A model generated the notes under the pieces. The model was not told the DNA's origin and ran no database searches. It saw only the letters and a list, made by a program, of their open reading frames with translations. DNA of 64,000 bases from Streptomyces sp. NBC_00078 (lineage in GTDB: Bacteria > Actinomycetota > Actinomycetes > Streptomycetales > Streptomycetaceae): positions 4,340,001-4,404,000 of the forward strand of contig NZ_JAPELX010000001.1 of the NCBI RefSeq assembly GCF_026343335.1, given 5' to 3'. Shown here piece by piece: positions 44,138-52,351 of the stretch. The position numbers and the translations under genes are program-made. The stretch's first letter is position 1. Every line of letters starts with the position of its first letter.

Positions 44138-44781
44138 TTGGAGCTCCCCCTCTGCGACGTCATGCGTTCGGTAACCCAGACGCCGTTGTTGGTCTTGCGC
44201 AGGACGCTGGCGTAGATCACGTAGCTGTTCTTGGTCACCGGCGTCACGTCGGTCTTGCCGGTCTTGAGGTACTTGTTGTACGCCTTGCTCTGGTCCCCGC
44301 AGTACACGAGAGACGCGGTGCCGTCGTCCTTGACGGTCACGGTCTCGTTGTAGAACCGCGTGAGCCCTGTCGTGCGAGCCTTGTGGTCGATGTACTGCTG
44401 GATGTACCGCTGAGTTCCGGCCGCCCCTGTTCCCTCGGTGTAGAAGAGGTAAGCCTTGTCGAGGGCGTCCTGGTCGGCGATCGCCATGTCCACGGCTTTG
44501 ACGCGTTGTTCAACGTCCCTCAGGACGGCGTCCTTGTCGGCGTTCCCCGTCGTCTTCCACGCAAAGTCGTACGTGACGTCCGAGGGCAGCTTGATCTTCG
44601 GCCGGTCAACTGCAGTTGATGCTGATGGAGTCGGCGACGTCGATGCCTCACTCCCCGTGTCGGCCCCTGCGATCTTGTCGTTGCCCTTGGAACTGTCATC
44701 GCCGCTCCCGCAGGCGGATAGCGACAAGGCCGCGACAGCGGTCAGCGCGGCGGCTGCGAGCAGAGCGGGGCGGCGGTTCAC
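44125..44781 (-). CDS. Lipoprotein of unknown function
   Basis: 218 aa. Lipobox LSLSACGSG (Cys about 24), Ser/Thr/Pro-rich linker to residue 60, then a compact domain (VTYDFAWKTTGNADKDAVLR ... YVIYASVLRKTNNGVWVTER) with two Cys, resembling NTF2-like extracytoplasmic domains. First gene of the 44.8-39.5 kb minus-strand cluster. GTG start at 44781. Confidence 0.7.
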   Translation of the reverse strand: MNRRPALLAAAALTAVAALSLSACGSGDDSSKGNDKIAGADTGSEASTSPTPSASTAVDRPKIKLPSDVTYDFAWKTTGNADKDAVLRDVEQRVKAVDMAIADQDALDKAYLFYTEGTGAAGTQRYIQQYIDHKARTTGLTRFYNETVTVKDDGTASLVYCGDQSKAYNKYLKTGKTDVTPVTKNSYVIYASVLRKTNNGVWVTERMTSQRGSSKCQP

Positions 44782-45080
44782 GGATGGCTCCCGGTGGGGC
44801 GAGGGTTCTCACAAGTGTGCCAACGCTATCGGCGGGACTTGGGTGACACCAGGCGGGTTTACGTCAAGCCCGGTCGCTCAACCGGGCAAATCCGGGCAGG
44901 AGTTACCGCGGGCAGATGTGCCGCATGGTCACTGTTTCGTAACGCAACGAAGTCTGTGAACATGGCCGTACCGGTCGAACACGAGCCCCAGGAGCCCCGG
45001 ATGGAACACGCCCGGTACCCGAATCACGGCACGAGCTTCGGACGCCTGACGGCCGTGAGGCCGTGTGCAGCGGTCGCCGC

Positions 45081-45683
45081 GTGAACCGCCCCGCGATCCT
45101 GATCGACATCGGCGGCGTCCTCGTCCCCAACCACCTGACCGCAGCCGTCACCGAGTGGAGCACCCAGCTCGGAATATCTCCACAAGCCTTCCTCGCCGCA
45201 CTCTTCGGCGGAAACGACGACCAGGTGCTCATCGGCCGCACCACCGAGGAGACCTGGTGGAACGTCGTCCGAGACTGGCGCGGCATCGGCCCCGACCTGA
45301 TCAACGCGATCCGATACGACCTGGCGTCCAGGGAGACCTGGGACGACGCCCTCGTGGAGGGCCTGCGCGCCCTCCGCGGCTCCGCGAAGACCGCCATCGT
45401 CAGCAACACCTGGCCCCAGATGCGCACCAGAATGGCAAACGCCGGTCTCCTCGACATGGTCGATGCCATCGTCCTGTCCTGCGAAGTCGGGTACGCCAAG
45501 CCCGATCCGCGCATCTACGCAGCGGCCCTCCAATGTCTGGGCGCCCGTCCCGCAGAGACGCTCTTCATCGACGACACTCCAGGACACGTCGCGACCGCCA
45601 GGTCACTCGGCATGGCCGGTCACGTGCACACAAGCACCGGCGACACCCTCGCCCGCATCCAGGAATTCCTGCCGCCGGACTGA
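45081..45683 (+). CDS. HAD-superfamily hydrolase (subclass IA)
   Basis: 200 aa. Motif I LIDIGGVLVPN (nucleophile Asp; the second Asp is Gly as in YihX/epoxide-hydrolase-N-like members), motif II AIVSNTWPQ, motif III Lys in GYAKPDPRIY, motif IV LFIDDTPGHVATA. Probably a small phosphatase with unknown substrate. GTG 45081 gives the normal family start. Confidence 0.88.
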   Translation: MNRPAILIDIGGVLVPNHLTAAVTEWSTQLGISPQAFLAALFGGNDDQVLIGRTTEETWWNVVRDWRGIGPDLINAIRYDLASRETWDDALVEGLRALRGSAKTAIVSNTWPQMRTRMANAGLLDMVDAIVLSCEVGYAKPDPRIYAAALQCLGARPAETLFIDDTPGHVATARSLGMAGHVHTSTGDTLARIQEFLPPD

Positions 45684-45777
45684 ACCCATCGCGCCGCCGT
45701 CCCACCACCCACCGGGCCATCATCCGCAACTACTCCCGGCGGAAGGCGTGATTGGCGGTGAGCGGCACAACGTGCGG

Positions 45778-45820
45778 GTGGCTCTCCTCAATCGCGTCCA
45801 ACGCGTCTGAGGAGAGCCAC
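45778..45820. terminator. Bidirectional hairpin between converging genes
   Basis: 13-bp arms GTGGCTCTCCTCA (45778-45790) and TGAGGAGAGCCAC (45808-45820). It lies between the HAD gene (plus) and the DUF397 gene (minus). Confidence 0.75.
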
Positions 45821-45903
45821 CGCTGCCCGGAGCAATGGGTCTGAGGCGGTCGGGCACTTCGCTGTGGAGCGGTCACCTGGGGTGCCGCTCGACCGCTGTG
45901 CGG

Positions 45904-46146
45904 TTACCTTCCGTCTCGCCCTTGGCAGATGTCCTGTATGAACGTCGCGAACGACGCCGGGGCGACGAGCAGCGCCGGGCCCTGAGGGGTCTTGCTGTCA
46001 CGGATCGCGACGCCGGCGTACGCCGTCCCGCCGAGGTCGGCGACCTCCACGCAGTTGTTGCCGGAGCCGTCGGAGTACGACGACTTGAGCCAGCGCGCTC
46101 CGGCGCCGGTGAACTCGGGGGCCATGTGGGTACCGGTGTGGGTCAT
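45904..46146 (-). CDS. DUF397 protein
   Basis: 80 aa. Family signature RWLKSSYSDGSGNNCVEVAD followed by VAIRDSKTPQGPALLVAPAS and FATFIQDI. DUF397 proteins are encoded beside XRE/DUF5753 regulators in Streptomyces (BldB/WhiJ-type pairs) and are thought to act as their small partners. ATG 46146 overlaps the regulator stop (ATGA). Confidence 0.95.
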   Translation of the reverse strand: MTHTGTHMAPEFTGAGARWLKSSYSDGSGNNCVEVADLGGTAYAGVAIRDSKTPQGPALLVAPASFATFIQDICQGRDGR

Positions 46147-47024
46147 TTGGTGATCTCTCGCGTGAGTTGTTGCAGGAATTCGGGCGTGTCCTCCGGCGGC
46201 AGCGCCGACGCCGTGAGGGCGTTGAACTTGCGGGTGAACCGTCCGACCTCGCGCGGCTTGTCGGACACCGAGGCGGCGCCCCACGCGTTGTCCACCTGCA
46301 CCGAGGTCGGCATTCCGTCGTCCAGGTGCAGCACCGTGAAGTCGTGCACGGAGAGGTATCCGCGGAGGTTCTGCGGGAGCACCTGAACGCTCACGTTGGG
46401 CAGGGACGCCAGTCTCGCGATCTCCTCGTACTGCTCCCGCATCAGATCCGGGTCGCCGACGACGTATCGCAGGGCCGGCTCGTACAGCACTGCCCTCAAC
46501 CGCAGTGGATGCTCGTCTCGCGTGAGTGCTTCCTTGCGCCTCAGGCGCACCCGGACGTTTCGGTCGATGAACTCGGTCGTGGTCTCCTCGATCGACTTGA
46601 CGAGGACGTGGAGTGCGCGTGCGTACGCCTCTGTCTGAAGCAGGCCGAGGACGAGCGCCGGGTGGAAAGCCCACGTCTCCCGTGCCGCGGTCTCGATACC
46701 GACGAAGCGCGGCATGCCGGACGGCATCGTGGACCGGAACGGGGTCCACCAGTCCTGGCTCGCGCCGTCGCGTTGGATGCCCAGGAGCTGCTCGACGTCG
46801 CGGTCGTCGGTCACGCCGTACAGCTCCAGCAGCGCGCGCAGATCACCGGCGCTGCGGAGGACCTGGAGCCCCTTCTCGACGCGGTGCAGCTTGGTGACGT
46901 ATAGCCCTCGGACGGCGCCGCTTCCGGCGACGTCCTCAAGCGTCATCCCGGCGCGTTCGCGCAACTGACGCAACTCGTAGCCGAGTTCGATACGCCGCAC
47001 GGTCGGCCTGGGTGTGGCTGCCAT
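46143..47024 (-). CDS. XRE-family regulator with DUF5753 domain
   Basis: 293 aa. N-terminal HTH (RRIELGYELRQLRERAGMTL, LHRVEKG) and C-terminal DUF5753 (about 100-285: RFVGIETAARETWAFHPALV, LLQTEAYARAL, VQVLPQN, FTVLHL). This WhiJ-like type works with DUF397 partners in Streptomyces development and antibiotic control. ATG 47024 with GGAAAGG upstream. Divergent from the ATPase gene at 47257; the three form the common DUF397-XRE-ATPase unit. Confidence 0.93.
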   Translation of the reverse strand: MAATPRPTVRRIELGYELRQLRERAGMTLEDVAGSGAVRGLYVTKLHRVEKGLQVLRSAGDLRALLELYGVTDDRDVEQLLGIQRDGASQDWWTPFRSTMPSGMPRFVGIETAARETWAFHPALVLGLLQTEAYARALHVLVKSIEETTTEFIDRNVRVRLRRKEALTRDEHPLRLRAVLYEPALRYVVGDPDLMREQYEEIARLASLPNVSVQVLPQNLRGYLSVHDFTVLHLDDGMPTSVQVDNAWGAASVSDKPREVGRFTRKFNALTASALPPEDTPEFLQQLTREITK

Positions 47025-47256
47025 GTGCTCGCCTTTCCATCGCATGCGTTCGCCGAAGCCGCGATGCGCGAAGTCTGACACGCGTTACGCGCGCCGCAAC
47101 AGACCATGCGCTTGCGGTGTCATGTGCCATTTTCGTTCGCGGTGAAATTTCCAGAGCCTTTTCGTTGCGAAGCAACTTTCCCACAGGGCACGGTGGTTGA
47201 GCCACGGAGAGCGCTCAGCGCTCCTGAACCCCCTTGACCTGCGGAAGGACTGGGCG

Positions 47257-47805
47257 ATGGCGCCTAAGGTTTCGACGACGGCCTTACCCGCTCCTGCGGC
47301 CACTGGCGATGCCCGCGCCGCGTCGGCGACTCCCTCACTCGCGAGGCACCCGTCGCCGGTCGAGATCGCCTTCGTGCGGGAGGTGGCGATGGTCGAGCAC
47401 GCCCGGCGGATCGGGGCCGCGTGGCTGCGGAACATGTGCCGCTTGCCGGCGGCGCGGGTCGACTCCGCAGCAGTGGTGATCTCGGAGTTGGCCACCAACG
47501 CGGTCCTGTACGGGGGCGGCTCCACGGTCAGCCTCCGCCTGAGACACACCGATGAGCACGTGCGGTTGGAAATCAACGACCACTCCCCCTCCGCGGTCCC
47601 GTGCCCCAAGCAGGCCGACGTGGACGAGGAGAACGGACGCGGCCTGTGGCTCGTGGACGCCCTCATCGAAGAGCTCGGCGGGAAGTGGGGCTTCAGCGCT
47701 GACGGAACGGTGGCCTGGTGTGTCTTCCCGTGTCGTGTTCCGGTCCCGTCCGAGAACCAGGGCCACGAGGCGCCGAGCCGGGAGCTGGGGCTACGGGCGA
47801 GGTGA
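47257..47805 (+). CDS. Anti-sigma-factor-like ATP-binding protein (HATPase_c, RsbW type)
   Basis: 182 aa. Short GHKL ATPase domain: N-box VISELATNAVLYGGG, G1 region LEINDHSPSAVP, G2 NGRGLWLVDALIEEL, FSADGTVAWC. Such free-standing kinases pair with XRE/DUF397 proteins. The ATP-binding Asn (ATNAV) is present. ATG 47257 with GGAAGGA. The upstream in-frame extension (to 47197) is not needed. Confidence 0.92.
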   Translation: MAPKVSTTALPAPAATGDARAASATPSLARHPSPVEIAFVREVAMVEHARRIGAAWLRNMCRLPAARVDSAAVVISELATNAVLYGGGSTVSLRLRHTDEHVRLEINDHSPSAVPCPKQADVDEENGRGLWLVDALIEELGGKWGFSADGTVAWCVFPCRVPVPSENQGHEAPSRELGLRAR

Positions 47806-47897
47806 TCGAGGCCCCACCGCAGCGAGCCTCAATGCCTGCGCCCCCCTTCCTCTCCGTACACCACCGTTCATCACACACCTCCGACCCGAGGAGTGCC

Positions 47898-48824
47898 ATG
47901 CCGACACCGCCGCTGCCGGAATACCGCCTGAGCCTGGCGCCGGAATTCGTCGCCGAGCTCGCCAAGAGCACGACGATCCTTCCCGAGTGGGAACTCAAGG
48001 ACGGTCTCCTGTCGCCGGAGATCGCCCAGCGCTACCGCCGGACACTGTCCGGCCTGTCGAGCGTCTCGGTGATCGCGGCGACCTGCGAGTGGCTGCTGAA
48101 CGCCCTCGGCAGTGAGGGCTTCGTCGTCCTGGAACTGGGCGGACTCCTCGACGCCGTCGACACGCAGGACGACGGCCTGCGTGCCATCACCGGGTTGCTT
48201 TCCCTCATCGCCAGGCCGCTGCGCGCCTTCGACCGCTGGCCGCTGTGGAAGCCCCTCGGTACCAACCTCGCCGTCGACCCGATGCGGGCCACCGGCTCCG
48301 GCTACGACCCGATGCACATCGACGTCGTCAACTCCACCTGGCCGCCCGACTACAGCGCCCTGTTCTGTGTACGCCCGGACCCGAAGGGCCAGGGCCACAG
48401 CCTCGTCTCGCAGGTCCGCCGGGCCGTGGACCGACTCAGCTATGGGGACGCCGAACTGCTCAGCCATCCGAAGTACGAGGACGGCGTCGCCTTCCACGAC
48501 CTGAGCGGCGTCGGTAGGGAATGGTCGCCCTTCCCAGTCATCGACGGGCACTCACCGCTCGGCGGCTTCGTGCGCTTCACGGCGAAGATGCTCGCCGACG
48601 CCGACCCCGACGACCCGTACACCAAGGCCGCTCGCGCACTGGAACGCGAACTCGCCAGCGGGCAACGGAGGTTCCCGCTCAGGCGAGGCGACCTGCTGAT
48701 CGTGAACCAGCATCTGTGCTGCCACGGCCGCGAGGCGCTCGGAGACGGCGAGGAAGACGTCCCCGAGGACGAACGCCAACTGCTCCTCCAGATTTTCCTG
48801 CGCCGCGAGGAGGCACTGTCGTGA
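47898..48824 (+). CDS. TauD/TfdA-like Fe(II)/2-oxoglutarate oxygenase
   Basis: 308 aa. The facial triad is visible as HID (His140, Asp142) in GYDPMHIDVVNSTWP, with distal His and the 2-oxoglutarate Arg in VNQHLCCHGREAL. Closest in layout to TauD/clavaminate-synthase-like enzymes that hydroxylate amino acids or peptides. The substrate is unknown. ATG 47898 with GAGGAG. It starts a tightly overlapping trio (GTGA then ATGA) with an unknown protein and a truncated glycosyltransferase, about 2 kb from a radical SAM RiPP-like locus on the other strand. Confidence 0.8.
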   Translation: MPTPPLPEYRLSLAPEFVAELAKSTTILPEWELKDGLLSPEIAQRYRRTLSGLSSVSVIAATCEWLLNALGSEGFVVLELGGLLDAVDTQDDGLRAITGLLSLIARPLRAFDRWPLWKPLGTNLAVDPMRATGSGYDPMHIDVVNSTWPPDYSALFCVRPDPKGQGHSLVSQVRRAVDRLSYGDAELLSHPKYEDGVAFHDLSGVGREWSPFPVIDGHSPLGGFVRFTAKMLADADPDDPYTKAARALERELASGQRRFPLRRGDLLIVNQHLCCHGREALGDGEEDVPEDERQLLLQIFLRREEALS

Positions 48825-49603
48825 CCAGGCCCGTGCCGCTGCCCGCCCCAGCCGTCGTCGCGCCGGCCCACCCCAACGGCGGCATCTTCGCCGTCCTCCT
48901 CGCCCTCCTGCGCGCACACGGCGTATCACCCATGCGGTGGCTGGAGCTGGCACGGGCGATGGACCACGGCCCGACCCTGTCGGCCGTCCTGAAGGAGTTC
49001 GAAGCAGAGACCGGCGACCATCTGTGGAACGACCGCGCGGCGCTGTTGACGCATGCGATCGACGAGACCGACCAGTACGTCGAAGGCCGCCTGGGCAACA
49101 ACCTGCTTTACACGTACCGGACCCGGATCCTCTCCGAGGCTCTGGGGGACACCGCGGACGTGGCCGCCCGCGCATGTCTGGCGGCCCTGCGCGAGGCCGG
49201 CGTCGGTGTGGGTGGCGGCAGCCTGATCGAGGCGCTGGTGCGTGAGGGCGCGGAGTACCACCGCCTGATGCTCTCCGAGATCTTCCGCGTCGACCCGCCC
49301 GAGGTCCTGTGCCAGACCGCGCGCTTCAACCTGAACCGCTTCCTGGCGGCCGCGCGCAACCGGGAGGACGTACGCGATCCCCGCCGCTTCCGGCGCGTCG
49401 AGGAGGGCGTACGGGAATTCGTCCTCACCCCCGCCCAGCAGCACACTCTGTCCACGTATCTCCGCCAGTTCGGAACCACCCCATGGCGCGTCGGGCGGCT
49501 CCTCACCAAGGTCCGGCTGCGTGATGTCTTCCGCCACGTCCGAATGTCCGCTGTCCCGGGCACCGACCCGGCGCCCGCCGGAACGGAAGCCCCCACGCCA
49601 TGA
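48821..49603 (+). CDS. Unknown protein coupled to the 2OG oxygenase
   Basis: 260 aa, soluble and mostly helical. Features: GGIFAVLLALLRAHGVSPMR, DGRLGNNLL-like YVEGRLGNNLLYTYRTRILS, VREGAEYHRLMLSEIFRVDP. No domain recognised; no metal or nucleotide motif evident. GTG 48821 overlaps the oxygenase stop by 4 bp, and its own stop overlaps the next start by 4 bp, so the three are made together. Confidence 0.7.
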   Translation: MTRPVPLPAPAVVAPAHPNGGIFAVLLALLRAHGVSPMRWLELARAMDHGPTLSAVLKEFEAETGDHLWNDRAALLTHAIDETDQYVEGRLGNNLLYTYRTRILSEALGDTADVAARACLAALREAGVGVGGGSLIEALVREGAEYHRLMLSEIFRVDPPEVLCQTARFNLNRFLAAARNREDVRDPRRFRRVEEGVREFVLTPAQQHTLSTYLRQFGTTPWRVGRLLTKVRLRDVFRHVRMSAVPGTDPAPAGTEAPTP

Positions 49604-49896
49604 CCAGCACCGGCTTCGACCGCCGCCTCGCTGCCCTCGGTAAGCCGTCCGTCCTGATCCCCCTCGCCACGTCAGCGGGCAACGAGCAGGAGCACAACGC
49701 ACTCCACCTGCAGCAGGCGGATGCCGCGGTCGCGCTGGTTAAGAAGGTGGTCACGCCGGAGGGCCTTCGCGCGTCGGTCGGCCCAATCCTCGCCTCCCCC
49801 GAGCAACGTCGACACACGGCCCAGCAGGCCCGCACCCTGGGACGTCCGGATGCCGCGGACCGTCTGACGGAGGTCCTGTTGAGCGTGGCCGTCTGA
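49600..49896 (+). CDS. Stand-alone C-terminal fragment of a MurG-type (GT28) glycosyltransferase
   Basis: 98 aa. LGKPSVLIPLATSAGNEQEH then NALHLQQADAAVALV and LASPEQRRHTAQQARTLGRP reproduce the donor-binding end of MurG/GT28 enzymes (family: GxPxIxxP...QxxNA). The N-terminal acceptor domain and most of the Rossmann fold are missing, yet the gene has a clean ATGA-coupled start and intact stop. It may be a free subunit (as in split GT28 proteins of the Alg13/Alg14 kind) or a relic. Confidence 0.7.
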   Translation: MTSTGFDRRLAALGKPSVLIPLATSAGNEQEHNALHLQQADAAVALVKKVVTPEGLRASVGPILASPEQRRHTAQQARTLGRPDAADRLTEVLLSVAV

Positions 49897-49906
49897 CGAT
49901 CTCAGG

Positions 49907-50272
49907 TCACGACAAGGCCGCTTCGCAGTCCGGGCACCGCTTGATCGCGCGTCGCGCGGTGTTGCCCTGTGTGGCGACAGCCGGGTGGCTGATACCGAGA
50001 CGGTCCCAGAGCCCGGGCGCCGGATCGGGAATCCAGCCCCAGCGCGGCGGCTTCACCAGCTCCTCGGTGAGGTGAGGACATCCCGACCGGTGCGCGTACT
50101 GCGTGGGCGAGATGAGGACGGTGTCGGCTGGGAAGCGCCGCCACTCCTCTCGCGTCTGCGACGCGGGTCGTGTCGTCGGCAGGCGACTATCCGGCGGGCA
50201 GTCGCACCCTAGCCCGATGACGATCCGGCTGCCGCACTCCTCACACCGTTCGTCCTGTACGGCGTTGCTCAT
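49907..50272 (-). CDS. Small zinc-ribbon-like protein
   Basis: 121 aa. N-terminal CEECGSRIVIGLGCDC and C-terminal CPDCEAALS give two CxxC/CxC pairs that could bind one zinc; between them a Trp/Pro-rich stretch (PPRWGWIPDPAPGLWDRLGI). No known function. ATG 50272 overlaps the GNAT stop (ATGA), so it is co-translated with it. Confidence 0.7.
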   Translation of the reverse strand: MSNAVQDERCEECGSRIVIGLGCDCPPDSRLPTTRPASQTREEWRRFPADTVLISPTQYAHRSGCPHLTEELVKPPRWGWIPDPAPGLWDRLGISHPAVATQGNTARRAIKRCPDCEAALS

Positions 50273-50754
50273 TCCAGGGCCGCTCCCGCGTCCACGCGGT
50301 AGACGATTTTCCCGTCGAACTCGGCGAACCCGAGCGACCGGTAGAAGGCGCGGGCGTCCGGGTTGTCGTGGTCGGTCATCCACTCGACGCGGCTGCACCC
50401 GGGACGGGCGGCGGCGAGGGCGCGGAGTTCCTTCATGAGCTGGGCACCGACGCCCTGTCGACGAAGGGTGTCGCGAACGTACAGCTCCTTAAGGAAGAGG
50501 GAGTGCGTGGAGCCCGCCGCCGGCCAGAGGAACGAGTACGCGGCGAGCCCCACGAGGTCGCCCGCCTCGTCCTCGACGACCAGCGCAGAGGCGAGCGGCG
50601 GGGAACCGAAGAGAGCCTCCTCGACCTGAGCTTGGCGTTCCTCGAAGGGCTGGAATTCGGTCGACCCGTAGAACCGCTCGATCTCCTCGATCAGTGCGGC
50701 CAGGGCGACGGCGTCCCCCTTGTCGGCGGGGCGGATCGTCGTACTCATCGGCAT
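50269..50754 (-). CDS. GNAT-family N-acetyltransferase
   Basis: 161 aa. Acetyl-CoA motif A RRQGVGAQLMKEL preceded by SLFLKELYVRDTLR, and the C-terminal NPDARAFYRSLGFAEF segment. Substrate unknown. ATG 50754 (or 50748) with AGGAG upstream. It lies 79 bp after the radical SAM gene on the same strand, so it may be part of the peptide locus (for example a tailoring or immunity acetyltransferase), which is inference. Confidence 0.88.
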   Translation of the reverse strand: MPMSTTIRPADKGDAVALAALIEEIERFYGSTEFQPFEERQAQVEEALFGSPPLASALVVEDEAGDLVGLAAYSFLWPAAGSTHSLFLKELYVRDTLRRQGVGAQLMKELRALAAARPGCSRVEWMTDHDNPDARAFYRSLGFAEFDGKIVYRVDAGAALE

Positions 50755-50833
50755 GCATCTCCTGTTGTTCTTCTTGTTCTTCGCTCGGCTCTCTGACTCC
50801 AACGTCCGCACACGTCGCCGCGGTGCGGTACGG

Positions 50834-51991
50834 CTATGGAGGGGACGCGGCGGACGCGGTCGGCTGATCCCAGCCGTGCCGGCGCAGGGAGTCCTGGACG
50901 TAGCGGATGAGGTGTTCCAGGTCCGCGCAGTACACGGAGGGGTTGCGGTAGCCGCGGGCCGTACTGAAACGGTGCGGGAGATAGCCCCCGCCGCACACCT
51001 CCACCAGCGGGCAGCCCTGGCACTTCTCCGCGAGCGCCTCCCTGCCGTACAGCCGGTGTTGAAGCTTGGGATGGACGAGGGCCTCGTCGAAGGAGTGCCC
51101 GAAGACGTCGAGCCCGAGCCAGGAGGCGCCCTCCTCGACGGACCGCAGGGTGTCCACGCCCTCGATGGTGCCGTCGGACTCGACGACGACGCTCGTCGGC
51201 GGGGCGAGGCCGAGCGTCTCCACCGAGCCGCGCACACCGGAGCCGAGGGCGGCGATGTCCTCCAGCATCCGGACGCTGTGCCGGTGCTCGGAGCGGGCGA
51301 GCCAGGCGTCGTAGACGCGGCTCATCCACAGCCCGTACTCGGGCACGTCCGGGTTGTCGCGGTGCGGCGGGTCGTCGTGGGTGCCGTGCGGGAGTCCGAA
51401 GTCGATGGCGGGCGGTTCGAAGGAGGCGAGGTAGTCGTGGACCTCGACCGGGTCGTTGGCCAGGTCCACCACGGCGAGCAGCCCGGCGAACAGGTGCGGT
51501 CGGGTGCGCAGGAGCTGGATGCCGCGTACGGCGGAGGCGGCGCTCGACCGGGAGGAGTGGGTGAGCCGGTGCCGGTCGTTCGCGGTCGCCGGCCCGTCGA
51601 GGCTGACGCCCACGGTGACCCCGAACCGTTCGAAGAGGTCGAGCCATGCCTCCGACAACAGTGTCCCGTTGGTCTGCAGCTCGAAGCGGACCTCCGTGCC
51701 CGACGGGATCTCCTCCCGCACGACGCCGAGCAAGTCCGCCATGTGCCGCGGCCCGGCGAGCAGCGGCTCACCGCCGTGCAGGATGACGTGCACGATGCCC
51801 AGCCCGTGCCCCGCGGCGTGCTCACCGATCCGTCGGGCAGCCGCCCGGGCCACGTCCAGGTTCATCCGGGCGGGCAGGTTCCGCCACGCCTGGTCCTTGG
51901 AGTTGAAGACGTAGCAGTAGTCGCAGTCGATGTTGCAGCGGTTCGCGACCTTGAGGATGAATGACCTGAAGGGGATGTGGAGTTGGGGCAT
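50834..51991 (-). CDS. FxsB-like radical SAM/SPASM peptide maturase
   Basis: 385 aa. The [4Fe-4S]-SAM motif is CNIDCDYC (Cys19, 23, 26) in LKVANRCNIDCDYCYVFNS, with GGEP at about 73-76 and QTNGTLLS. The C-terminal SPASM-like cluster cysteines are in CQGCPLVEVCGGGYLPHRF and SVYCADL. N-terminal PFRSFILKV and HVILHGGEPLLAG match the FxsB family, which forms carbon-carbon cross-links (cyclophanes) on short C-terminal motifs of small peptides. It begins 13 bp after a 63-codon gene with an aromatic C-terminus, its likely substrate. Confidence 0.9.
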   Translation of the reverse strand: MPQLHIPFRSFILKVANRCNIDCDYCYVFNSKDQAWRNLPARMNLDVARAAARRIGEHAAGHGLGIVHVILHGGEPLLAGPRHMADLLGVVREEIPSGTEVRFELQTNGTLLSEAWLDLFERFGVTVGVSLDGPATANDRHRLTHSSRSSAASAVRGIQLLRTRPHLFAGLLAVVDLANDPVEVHDYLASFEPPAIDFGLPHGTHDDPPHRDNPDVPEYGLWMSRVYDAWLARSEHRHSVRMLEDIAALGSGVRGSVETLGLAPPTSVVVESDGTIEGVDTLRSVEEGASWLGLDVFGHSFDEALVHPKLQHRLYGREALAEKCQGCPLVEVCGGGYLPHRFSTARGYRNPSVYCADLEHLIRYVQDSLRRHGWDQPTASAASPP

Positions 51992-52004
51992 CTACCGCTG
52001 CGAC

Positions 52005-52196
52005 TCAGAACGGCCAGGGCCAGATCAGCGAGGCTGCGTGCGCGCCGTCGCCGATGCGGCTCGTCGCGGCCTGCTCAGCCATGAGGCGCTGCCGTACACG
52101 GTGAGCGACACGGTCCAGGACCGCGTTGTTGGACGCCGTCTCCGGTGCAGAGTGCGCGACGTCGTGCGATCCGGGGATGCTCGGGGGCGGTGTCAT
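52005..52196 (-). CDS. Putative RiPP precursor peptide ending in WPWPF
   Basis: 63 aa. A leader-like helical stretch (NNAVLDRVAHRVRQRLMAEQ) is followed by SRIGDGAHAASLIWPWPF at the very C-terminus. ATG 52196 has GAGGAG at good distance and the stop is 13 bp before the radical SAM start. FxsA-type precursors end in FxSxx; this one does not, so the cross-linked residues would have to be the Trp/Phe of WPWPF, an unusual core. Assignment rests on position, size and the aromatic tail. Confidence 0.75.
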   Translation of the reverse strand: MTPPPSIPGSHDVAHSAPETASNNAVLDRVAHRVRQRLMAEQAATSRIGDGAHAASLIWPWPF

Positions 52197-52351
52197 TCAA
52201 CACTCCTCGTGAAGTACGCGACGGGGACCCGACGCGGGACGACGGCGGTAGTTGAAGCGACAGATCATTCGGCAACGTAGCAGTCCTGCGGGGCAGGACG
52301 GCATACGGATTCTGGCCACATGATCCGGTCTCCGGAAGCAGACGAGAGCGC

